From Nitrososphaeraceae archaeon (GTDB lineage Archaea; Thermoproteota; Nitrososphaeria; Nitrososphaerales; Nitrososphaeraceae): DNA of 6,162 nucleotides. The DNA is taken from NCBI GenBank assembly GCA_025936955.1, contig JAICSL010000114.1:1-6162 (forward strand), in the 5' to 3' direction. Below, in pieces: positions 1 through 4,874 of the stretch. Made by a program: the position numbers and the translations under genes. The stretch's first letter is position 1, and each line of letters opens with the position of its first letter. Under the pieces are notes generated by a model that had not been told where the DNA came from, searched no databases, and saw only the letters and a program-made list of their open reading frames with translations.

Positions 1-39
1 CTCACTGTAATATATATGTATCGGCAATATATAAAGTTT
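1..39 (+). repeat. Left arm of 39-bp inverted repeat
   Basis: This arm matches the reverse complement of 443-481 without mismatch. It starts ctcactgtaa and ends ataaagttt. Read outward (minus strand) it contains TTTATATA, a good archaeal TATA box, about 25 bases inside the outer end. The true outer boundary may lie left of the window. Confidence 0.9.
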
Positions 40-442
40 TATGATCGATAGTAGACTGATACGAAGAATACAGAAACATCGGAAAGACGAACGACTTAAT
101 GGCAAGAGATTACATGAGCAGGAGCATCGAATCTCACTATCAATATGTATATAATATAACAATGCATGCTTAAAGAAATCTGTTGGATATAGTATTAATA
201 AAATCAACAATTCGTCTTTCTTTTATATTGGATTTGGCTATAGTATATTTAAGGGTAATTCATTCAGATTTTGTGTCTTGTGTATCTTTTATGTCTCCTG
301 GGATACATCTGCTTTGAATTTATGCATGTAATAAACTTCTGTATATTCTAAACTGTATTACATGTTTTGGCCAGCCATCAAAAAGAAACGAGATGCTCAG
401 TTCTGCTATATTTATGTGTTATAAATTAGCACTGCAGACCAT

Positions 443-481
443 AAACTTTATATATTGCCGATACATATATATTACAGTGAG
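443..481 (-). repeat. Right arm of 39-bp inverted repeat
   Basis: Exact inverted copy of positions 1-39, ending ttacagtgag. On the plus strand TTTATATA at about 447-454 lies 25-30 bases before the outer end, so a transcript from it would start near 477-481 and run out into the flanking DNA. The arm is long compared with typical 15-30 bp IS ends. Confidence 0.9.
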
Positions 482-1338
482 TTAGAAAGAGTCGAACCTA
501 CTCTACCCAAACCCCCGATCATCTTTATCAAATAAAAAAAAGATTGACGGAAGATGCAGATGCGGCAATACCAACGATAGAAAGAACTGAAGGATGTGAT
601 ATCAGATGGCTTGGCCAGTATCGTGGCTAGGAAGATTGTTGTTAGTTAGCTAGTTATCCCTTCCCCGTATATCATTCAAGTAGACAGTGCTGTTAAATTG
701 GATACTGTAGGGCTCTTATTGCAATGATTGCTTTAGATTTGTATATCCCCCGTATTCTCTGTTAATTAATACGAATATCAATTATAAAGAAATAAATGAA
801 TATAAAAATAATTCAAGAACTTATCAAAGAATTTAAACAAGCATAATTCGTATTCTTAACAACTTGAGCGTCGGACTTGAATCTGATTGAATTGAGATAG
901 ATACGGTTACAAAACAGGAATTAACAGTTCCACTTTCAAAGACGAGTAATAAATAGGACAAGCAATTAGTAAGTTGAATGATGCATACAATAAAAATCAT
1001 TGCAGATCAATCATAAATGTCAAGAAAATATACTAATGAGTTTTTACAGATATAAAGTTAGGAATTTATCATATAACCCATAAAGGGAATTTCATTACTC
1101 ATATTCACACTATCGAATAATCAAGTTCACATAATTAATATTTAAAAATTACATAATAAAAATTTTTTATTATCTCTTTGAGGATACAAAGGTTATATAT
1201 TCTTATAACGTGTAGTATTCTGAATATAGCATTATAGATTTATTGTATTTATTTTTTTATTTATAGACATAGTTAGTAAAGACATAGTCAAATGATATTA
1301 TATTAATGTAATAAGCGATAAATAAAAAAAAATTGGGT
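482..1338. other. 857-bp stretch without a recognisable gene, downstream of amoA
   Basis: No convincing gene is seen on either strand. Positions 481-630 stand out as richer in G and C and open for 49 codons in one plus-strand frame (see findings), which may be a decayed gene fragment. From about 740 onward the sequence is strongly AT-rich and stop-laden in all frames. Small structures seen are a GTTATA/TATAAC inverted repeat at 1192-1209, a direct repeat agacatagt at 1265-1273 and 1280-1288, and at 1169-1185 a near-copy of the palindrome found in the amoA-amoX intergenic region. No tRNA, rRNA or CRISPR pattern was found. Confidence 0.7.
1324..1332 (-). terminator. Poly-U terminator of amoA
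   Basis: On the minus strand the amoA stop codon is followed within seven bases by a run of nine T. A weak four-pair stem (TGGG/CCCA around ATTAAA) overlaps the last codons just ahead of it. Archaeal RNA polymerase terminates at such U-tracts without needing a strong hairpin. Confidence 0.7.
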
Positions 1339-1989
1339 TTAATCCCACTTACTCCAGGCAGCCATCCATCTATAAGTCCAAGTGTTAAGTTTTGCTCCCA
1401 AAGCTGCAATAGGTACACATAATACCGCTCCGGCACCTGCGCCTAAAGCTACTGGACTGTTATAGAACTTTCCAACCTGTGGTTCAATAGGTGTCATGTA
1501 TGGTGGTAAAGTGGGTCTTGGATACTTGAATGCAGTTTCCAATGGATCTGCTACTAGCAACAAGTTAATCATGTTAAACAATGGCAATGACATTCCAACT
1601 AATACACCGCCAATAATGATTGCCGCGTGCTTGTTCCTCCTTGTTGCCCAGTACGCCAAATCCAATAACATAGCTGACGGTATCCATACCGGTACTGTAA
1701 TGAAGTCATATGGATAACCCAGTGCAAACCAAGCACCTTTTGCAACCCAAGTATAGATCGTCATTATAGTTGCATAATACGTAGCTGTTCCAGGAACACC
1801 CGTAAATAACATATAGTATATAGCTCCTACTACAAGCATTGTTGATTGAGAAATAGAGAATACTACAAAAGATGTCCATGCCCAATCAGTATAGAAGATA
1901 TAATCTCCTGCATTGATCGTAAGCAAAGTACTGTTTACTGCAACAACAACAATGAACAAATAGTGGGTTGTACGTCTTAACCAGACCAT
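1339..1989 (-). CDS. amoA: Ammonia monooxygenase subunit A (archaeal type)
   Basis: AmoA is an integral membrane subunit of the copper-dependent ammonia monooxygenase, which oxidises ammonia to hydroxylamine as the first energy-yielding step of ammonia-oxidising archaea. The protein has 216 residues, the usual archaeal length, with the characteristic N-terminus MVWLRRTTHY and C-terminus WMAAWSKWD. About six hydrophobic segments are visible, near residues 8-26, 38-64, 68-92, 98-116, 121-147 and 178-200. The Pro-rich stretch YPRPTLPPYMTPIEPQVGKFYNSP (residues 156-179) is a family signature. The frame stays open for 25 codons upstream, to 2064, but a TATA box at 2012-2019 lies inside that extension, 26 bases before the ATG at 1989. 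The shorter start is therefore right and the mRNA is leaderless. It is divergent from amoX; amoB and amoC are not in the window. Confidence 0.98.
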   Translation of the reverse strand: MVWLRRTTHYLFIVVVAVNSTLLTINAGDYIFYTDWAWTSFVVFSISQSTMLVVGAIYYMLFTGVPGTATYYATIMTIYTWVAKGAWFALGYPYDFITVPVWIPSAMLLDLAYWATRRNKHAAIIIGGVLVGMSLPLFNMINLLLVADPLETAFKYPRPTLPPYMTPIEPQVGKFYNSPVALGAGAGAVLCVPIAALGAKLNTWTYRWMAAWSKWD

Positions 1990-2011
1990 TATAATGCAAT
2001 TCATATAGGTT

Positions 2012-2019
2012 GTATATAA
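2012..2019 (-). promoter_or_regulatory. TATA box of amoA, leaderless promoter
   Basis: Reading toward amoA, TTATATAC is centred about 26 bases upstream of the ATG at 1989, the standard archaeal TATA-to-start distance. Transcription should begin at or one base before the start codon. This decides the amoA start and excludes the in-frame upstream codons. Confidence 0.8.
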
Positions 2020-2110
2020 GAATTTGTTTATAGAATAGAGTTTACGAATTCCATCAACATACATTATTAAATTATTTCAACTAAATTGAATCGTAAAATA
2101 ATATTTTTAC

Positions 2111-2127
2111 ATTATCAAAGAGATAAT
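2111..2127. promoter_or_regulatory. Palindrome ATTATC-N5-GATAAT between amoA and amoX
   Basis: A perfect 6-bp inverted repeat with a five-base spacer (AAAGA) lies about 14 bases upstream of the amoX TATA region and about 90 bases upstream of the amoA TATA box. That position suits an operator for a dimeric regulator. A 13-base core, ATTATCTCTTTGA in the opposite orientation, recurs at 1169-1181. No specific regulator can be assigned, and AT-rich DNA yields palindromes by chance. Confidence 0.35.
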
Positions 2128-2140
2128 CTACAAATAGCAA

Positions 2141-2150
2141 AATTTAAAAA
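2141..2150 (+). promoter_or_regulatory. TATA box of amoX, leaderless promoter
   Basis: AATTTAAAAA preceded by a purine-rich AGCAAA resembles a BRE plus TATA box. Its centre is about 28 bases before the ATG at 2175, so the transcript should start within a few bases of the start codon. No Shine-Dalgarno sequence is seen, which agrees with a leaderless or nearly leaderless mRNA. Confidence 0.7.
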
Positions 2151-2174
2151 GGTATTTCAATTACTACATTTAAC

Positions 2175-2522
2175 ATGACTTTACCAAAAGGATATAGTCC
2201 TAGTAAACCATCCGGAACTACTGGTGGAGGTTCATCAGGCTCATCTGGTTCATCAGGCTCATCTGGTACTTCAGGAGCTAGTCGAGACGAAATTGAACGT
2301 ATGATCGGTCGAAGAGTTGAAAATATGAAAGGTATTTTCGTTTTGGGATTTGTCTTATGCTGGATAGGTACAGCTGGAGGAATTTATGTTGGTGTTACTG
2401 TTTATCCATGGGCTTATCCATTACCAAGCGGCATATACGCTCTATCTGTACTAACTGTTATTGAAGCATTAGGATTATTCTGGATATTGAAAATAACTGG
2501 CGAAAGACCAGTAAGGATGTAA
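2175..2522 (+). CDS. amoX: Probable AmoX, small two-helix membrane protein of archaeal ammonia monooxygenase
   Basis: The 115-residue protein has a low-complexity Ser/Gly N-terminus (residues 14-35, with repeated SSG), a charged linker (RDEIERMIGRRVENMK, 37-52), and two hydrophobic helices at about 53-75 and 85-107 joined by a short loop with aromatic and proline residues (YPWAYPLPSG). It ends in a basic tail (KITGERPVRM). Size, two helices and position beside amoA match AmoX, the conserved archaeal protein encoded between amoA and amoC in marine species and, as I recall, reported to co-purify with the archaeal enzyme. Here it is divergent from amoA with its own promoter rather than co-transcribed. 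The function of AmoX is unknown. The name rests on context, size and topology plus my recollection of the family; a homology search would settle it. Confidence 0.82.
   Translation: MTLPKGYSPSKPSGTTGGGSSGSSGSSGSSGTSGASRDEIERMIGRRVENMKGIFVLGFVLCWIGTAGGIYVGVTVYPWAYPLPSGIYALSVLTVIEALGLFWILKITGERPVRM
2232..2267 (+). repeat. Two perfect 18-bp tandem copies encoding SSGSSG in AmoX
   Basis: tcatcaggctcatctggt occurs twice head to tail, preceded and followed by related Ser/Gly codons. It encodes the flexible N-terminal linker of AmoX. Perfect DNA identity, including synonymous positions, points to recent duplication by slippage, so copy number may vary between strains. Confidence 0.9.
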
Positions 2523-2530
2523 ATCCTAAA

Positions 2531-2541
2531 TTTTTATTTTT
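2531..2541 (+). terminator. Poly-U terminator of amoX
   Basis: Eight bases after the amoX stop codon the plus strand reads TTTTTATTTTT, a typical archaeal U-rich termination signal. It implies that amoX is transcribed alone and not with pdxS. Confidence 0.65.
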
Positions 2542-2840
2542 CCAATATTTCATAATAAAAAAGATAGTTAATTACAATTGCATATTTCAGAAAATACAAT
2601 TATTTTAATAAAAATATCAGAAGCATATTAAATATAAAATGAAGTTTTACTAACATACTCTTCGTTTTTTTTATTGGCTCAATGGGCAGATTAGACCAAT
2701 GATACATTATAAACAACAGGTATGCCTCTTTTCTCCATGAAAGATAATCCTCATAAGATGACAAAAAAGACGATCCGCCATCTCGTTCATTATAATACCA
2801 AATATCCACTAATTTGATTCCATCAATAATAATTATATCT

Positions 2841-2858
2841 CTATATATCCTATAAAAG
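2841..2858 (+). promoter_or_regulatory. Promoter region of pdxST
   Basis: Two overlapping TATA-like sequences occur: TATATATC at about 2842-2849, centred 25 bases before the ATG at 2870, and CCTATAAAAG at 2849-2858, only 17 bases before it. The first fits a leaderless transcript starting at 2870. The second would suit a start further in, such as the in-frame ATG at 2918. Confidence 0.5.
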
Positions 2859-2869
2859 ATATAGAAGAT

Positions 2870-3841
2870 ATGGCCATTTCATTAATTGCTGCAGAGACAA
2901 ATTCAAAAGGACAAAAAATGAAAATAATTGAAAATAAAATAATAGTTAAAGGAAGTACACTAGTTAAAAGAGGATTTGCCCACATGCAAAAACATGGAGT
3001 AATAATGGATGTTACAAATGTAGAGCAAGCACAAATAGCAGAAGATGCCGGGGCCGTTGCTGTAATGGTATTGGACAAACTACCATATGATGTTCGAAAA
3101 GCAGGAGGTATTGCTAGAACTGCCAGTATAAAGTCGATTGTAGAGATAATGGATGCCGTATCTATTCCCATCATGGCAAAATGTAGAATAGGACATTTAA
3201 CAGAAGCTAAAGTTTTAGAATCAACTGGTGTAGACATGATTGACGAAAGTGAGGTATTAACTCCAGCTGATGATGAAAATCATATTTGGAAATGGGATTT
3301 TACAACACCTTTTGTTAACGGAGCAAAAAATCTAGGTGAAGCTTTAAGAAGAATTGAAGAAGGCGCATCAATGATTAGAACAAAAGGTGAGCCTGGAACT
3401 GGAAATGTTGCAGAAGCAGTAAATCATATAAAAAAGATAAACAAAGAAATGAGACAGATAAAATCAGCATATCAGGACAACGATTATCAAGAGTTGATAA
3501 AACTATCAAGAGAACACAAGGTTTCTTTAGAATTAGTTAAAGAGGTAGGAAAACTAGGAAAACTTCCGGTTGTAAATTTTGCAGCAGGTGGAATAACAAC
3601 CCCAGCTGATGCATCGTTTCTAATGAATCTAGGATGTGACGGAGTATTTGTTGGTTCGGGAATTTTCAAATCAGATGATCCATCTGAAAGGGCAAGATCC
3701 ATCGTTATAGCAACCACGTATTTTAATAACATAAAAGAAGTAATGGAAGCTCAAAAGTTAGTTGACGAGAAAAAATCATTGCTTGGCCTAGATACCAAGA
3801 ATTTAGAATTAAAAATGCAAGAAAGAGGACCATCATTTTGA
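2870..3841 (+). CDS. pdxS: Pyridoxal 5'-phosphate synthase, lyase subunit PdxS
   Basis: PdxS builds PLP (vitamin B6) from ribose 5-phosphate, glyceraldehyde 3-phosphate and ammonia supplied by PdxT; it is a (beta/alpha)8 barrel that assembles as a cytosolic dodecamer. At 323 residues it is somewhat longer than the bacterial enzymes. Family motifs are HGVIMDVTN (Asp47), PIMAKCRIGH (Lys104, the ribose-5-phosphate Schiff-base lysine), DESEVLTPAD, TKGEPGTG (Lys172 plus phosphate-binding loop), VVNFAAGGI and FVGSGIFKS. Asp47, Lys104 and Lys172 correspond to Asp24, Lys81 and Lys149 of the Bacillus subtilis enzyme at a constant offset of 23, so the core has no indels and the extra length is mainly N-terminal. 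Met17 (codon at 2918) is an alternative start; I prefer 2870 because a TATA box sits 25 bases before it. The last codons overlap pdxT. Confidence 0.97.
   Translation: MAISLIAAETNSKGQKMKIIENKIIVKGSTLVKRGFAHMQKHGVIMDVTNVEQAQIAEDAGAVAVMVLDKLPYDVRKAGGIARTASIKSIVEIMDAVSIPIMAKCRIGHLTEAKVLESTGVDMIDESEVLTPADDENHIWKWDFTTPFVNGAKNLGEALRRIEEGASMIRTKGEPGTGNVAEAVNHIKKINKEMRQIKSAYQDNDYQELIKLSREHKVSLELVKEVGKLGKLPVVNFAAGGITTPADASFLMNLGCDGVFVGSGIFKSDDPSERARSIVIATTYFNNIKEVMEAQKLVDEKKSLLGLDTKNLELKMQERGPSF
3825..3828 (+). promoter_or_regulatory. Shine-Dalgarno GAGG for pdxT TTG start
   Basis: GAGG, complementary to the CCUC at the 3' end of archaeal 16S rRNA, lies nine bases upstream of the TTG at 3838. It is inside the pdxS coding region. 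It supports the unusual TTG start and translation of pdxT from the shared mRNA, in contrast to the leaderless genes elsewhere in the window. Confidence 0.6.
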
Positions 3842-4479
3842 AAGATAAAATAAAAATCGGAATATTAAGTATTCAAGGTGATATAGAAGAGAACTTTAAT
3901 GCCTGCAAAGATGCTTTAAAACAATTAAACATCGAAGGTGAGGTTACAAATGTAAAAGACTATAATGAAATTCTTGATCTGGATGGTTTAATAGTTCCAG
4001 GAGGAGAGAGCACAGTTATTAGTACATTACTATCACTAAATCAGGCTAACTGGAAGTTATTAAAAGAGAGGATTAATGAAGGATTATCGGTTATGGGCAC
4101 CTGTGCAGGACTCATATTATTGTCAAAGAGATCATATGATAAAAGAATTGGAGAAACGAAACAAAAACTATTAGAGATTCTTGATATCACAGTGGAAAGA
4201 AACGCATTTGGCAGACAGCATGAATCATTTGAAACAGAATTAGAGATACCTTTAATTGGAGAAAAACCATTTAAAGGAGTTTTCATAAGAGGTCCAGTAA
4301 TTAAAGAAACTGGCAAAGATGTTAAAACATTAGCTAAATACGATAATGAGATCGTAGCAGTTCAACAAAACAACATCATCGGAACATCATTTCATCCAGA
4401 GCTTACTGAAGATAGCAGGCTTCATGTCCATTTCATTAAAACGATTTTAAAAAATAAAGAGCCAAAGAATATACGATAA
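3838..4479 (+). CDS. pdxT: Pyridoxal 5'-phosphate synthase, glutaminase subunit PdxT
   Basis: PdxT hydrolyses glutamine and channels the ammonia to PdxS. The 213-residue protein is a class I glutamine amidotransferase. PGGEST (residues 54-59) forms the oxyanion/substrate loop. GTCAG carries the nucleophile Cys89. HPE supplies His186 and Glu188, completing the Cys-His-Glu triad. NAFGRQ (122-127) and IRGP (150-153) are PdxT-specific signatures that set it apart from other amidotransferases. It is slightly longer than the usual 190-200 residues because of a Lys-rich C-terminal tail. The start is TTG, overlapping the pdxS stop in the four bases TTGA (3838-3841), so the two are translationally coupled and co-expressed as partners of one complex. 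No ATG near the N-terminus offers a better start. It ends 33 bases short of a convergent tRNA gene. Confidence 0.97.
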   Translation: MKDKIKIGILSIQGDIEENFNACKDALKQLNIEGEVTNVKDYNEILDLDGLIVPGGESTVISTLLSLNQANWKLLKERINEGLSVMGTCAGLILLSKRSYDKRIGETKQKLLEILDITVERNAFGRQHESFETELEIPLIGEKPFKGVFIRGPVIKETGKDVKTLAKYDNEIVAVQQNNIIGTSFHPELTEDSRLHVHFIKTILKNKEPKNIR

Positions 4480-4557
4480 ACTGGAATTAGATTATTTCAA
4501 ACATCACTTTAGTGCGGGAGGTGGGATTTGAACCCACGAACCCCTGAGAGACGGGAT

Positions 4558-4570
4558 CCCTTATCAAGAT
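4558..4570 (-). other. tRNA intron 1, anticodon loop, 37/38
   Basis: 13 nt (ATCTTGATAAGGG on the minus strand). Exon CTTA pairs with intron TAAG to give the four-pair central helix of a bulge-helix-bulge, flanked by three-base bulges AGA and GGA. Cutting after the second base of each bulge leaves the anticodon loop CTTAAGA. The inner helix is only two pairs, a relaxed form. Position 37/38 is the commonest archaeal intron site. Confidence 0.88.
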
Positions 4571-4584
4571 CTTAAGTCCCGCGT

Positions 4585-4604
4585 CTCCAAAATTAGTTTA
4601 ATTA
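4585..4604 (-). other. tRNA intron 2, non-canonical, D-arm 23/24
   Basis: 20 nt. A bulge-helix-bulge is visible: central helix CCAA/TTGG, three-base bulges ATT and AGA, and an inner five-pair stem AATTA/TAATT closed by loop AAC. Cutting AT^T and AG^A joins ...CCAAAT to ACG..., creating the D-stem GTA/TAC that the unspliced gene lacks. The outer helix is weak (one G-C pair), so the motif is the relaxed type. Such cuts are the work of the archaeal splicing endonuclease. Confidence 0.85.
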
Positions 4605-4659
4605 ATTTGGCCAGGCTCTACAACCCCCGCTCTTTTTAATTTTATCTTTGCTTACCTGA

Positions 4660-4670
4660 TATATATATTA
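4660..4670 (-). promoter_or_regulatory. Probable TATA box of tRNA-Leu
   Basis: An alternating AT tract (TATATATAT on either strand) is centred about 35 bases upstream of the mature 5' end at 4630. That gives a short 5' leader of roughly nine bases for RNase P to remove. The remaining intergenic DNA to 4858 is AT-rich with no other feature recognised. Confidence 0.5.
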
Positions 4671-4858
4671 TAATTCACTGAAAATTGATCATTTATACAA
4701 CCGTCGATCTAATTCTTATCTGTTTTTTTGCCGAATATAATAAGTCTATAAAATAAACTTCTAATAAAATTTTAAATTCACTTAACTTTAGAAAATAGAG
4801 ATATAGTTAATTAATTTGTCTCAAAAGCAATAATAAAACAATAGTATTTTGGATAATT

Positions 4859-4866
4859 AAAAAAAA
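4859..4866 (-). terminator. Poly-U terminator of the Gln/Ala-rich protein gene
   Basis: Eight bases past the stop codon of the gene ending at 4875, the minus strand reads C followed by eight T and then AATT. There is no hairpin. The same arrangement follows the neighbouring gene that ends at 5752. Confidence 0.65.
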
Positions 4867-4874
4867 GAGAATGG

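Larger units (their letters stand above)
1..481. mobile_element. MITE-like element (or invertible segment) bounded by 39-bp inverted repeats
   Basis: The first 39 bases recur as an exact reverse complement at 443-481. A weaker similarity continues inward for about 12 more bases after a one-base indel at position 40. The roughly 400 bases between the arms are AT-rich and hold no reading frame of useful length, so no transposase is encoded. A short segment with long terminal inverted repeats and no gene fits a non-autonomous transposable element (MITE) mobilised in trans. A segment flipped by a site-specific recombinase would look similar. A target-site duplication cannot be tested, because the left arm begins at the first base of the window and may extend beyond it. 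A smaller internal inverted pair, gaaagacgaa at 82-91 and its complement at 211-220, may be chance. Family not recognised. Confidence 0.6.
2523..2869. other. amoX-pdxS intergenic region, no confident gene
   Basis: This AT-rich 347-bp spacer holds the amoX terminator at its left and the pdxS promoter at its right. A minus-strand frame with a GTG start (2600-2809, 69 codons) has a weak TATA-like sequence about 25 bases upstream. Its product (rich in Tyr, Trp and Leu, with a hydrophobic C-terminus MLVKLHFIFNMLLIFLLK) shows no motif I recognise, and I do not call it a gene. Nothing else is seen. Confidence 0.6.
4513..4630 (-). tRNA. tRNA-Leu(UAA) with two introns
   Basis: Read on the minus strand, the gene begins GCGGGGG (4624-4630), pairing with CTCCCGC at the 3' end with one G-U, followed by discriminator A; CCA is not encoded. 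The T-arm GTGGG-TTCAAAT-CCCAC, a long variable arm and anticodon stem CGGGA/TCCCG with loop CT-TAA-GA identify a class II leucine tRNA reading UUA. The gene is 118 nt, 33 more than expected. A 13-nt intron lies at position 37/38 and a 20-nt intron in the D-arm between positions 23 and 24. Removing both gives exons 4605-4630, 4571-4584 and 4513-4557, an 85-nt tRNA with a proper D-stem (GTA/TAC) and G18-G19 in the D-loop. It is convergent with pdxT. The identity is very secure; the exact D-arm intron ends are inferred from folding. Confidence 0.95.

Noticed and set aside
133..160. Possible third degenerate copy of the inverted-repeat end (ctcactat...atatgtat)
   Set aside because: Only short AT-rich blocks match; not distinguishable from chance.
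488..504. Hairpin agagt-cgaacct-actct next to the right arm, with GGTTCGA on the minus strand, like a tRNA T-arm remnant
   Set aside because: The stem positions do not fit a T-arm around TTCGA, and no acceptor or anticodon arm is found nearby.
1496..1717. Plus-strand frame inside amoA
   Set aside because: Antisense shadow of a certain gene.
1990..2064. Upstream extension of amoA by 25 in-frame codons (MYVDGIRKLY...)
   Set aside because: The amoA TATA box lies inside the extension, and all known archaeal AmoA proteins begin at MVWLRR, giving the standard 216 residues.
2600..2809. Minus-strand 69-codon frame with GTG start in the amoX-pdxS spacer
   Set aside because: No recognisable motif, GTG start without Shine-Dalgarno, and AT-driven hydrophobic C-terminus; a weak TATA-like sequence upstream is not enough.
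2833..3237. Minus-strand 134-codon frame over pdxS
   Set aside because: Antisense shadow of pdxS; composition reflects complement of pdxS codons.
3487..3732. Minus-strand frame over pdxS 3' half
   Set aside because: Shadow of pdxS.
4041..4316. Minus-strand frame over pdxT
   Set aside because: Shadow of pdxT.
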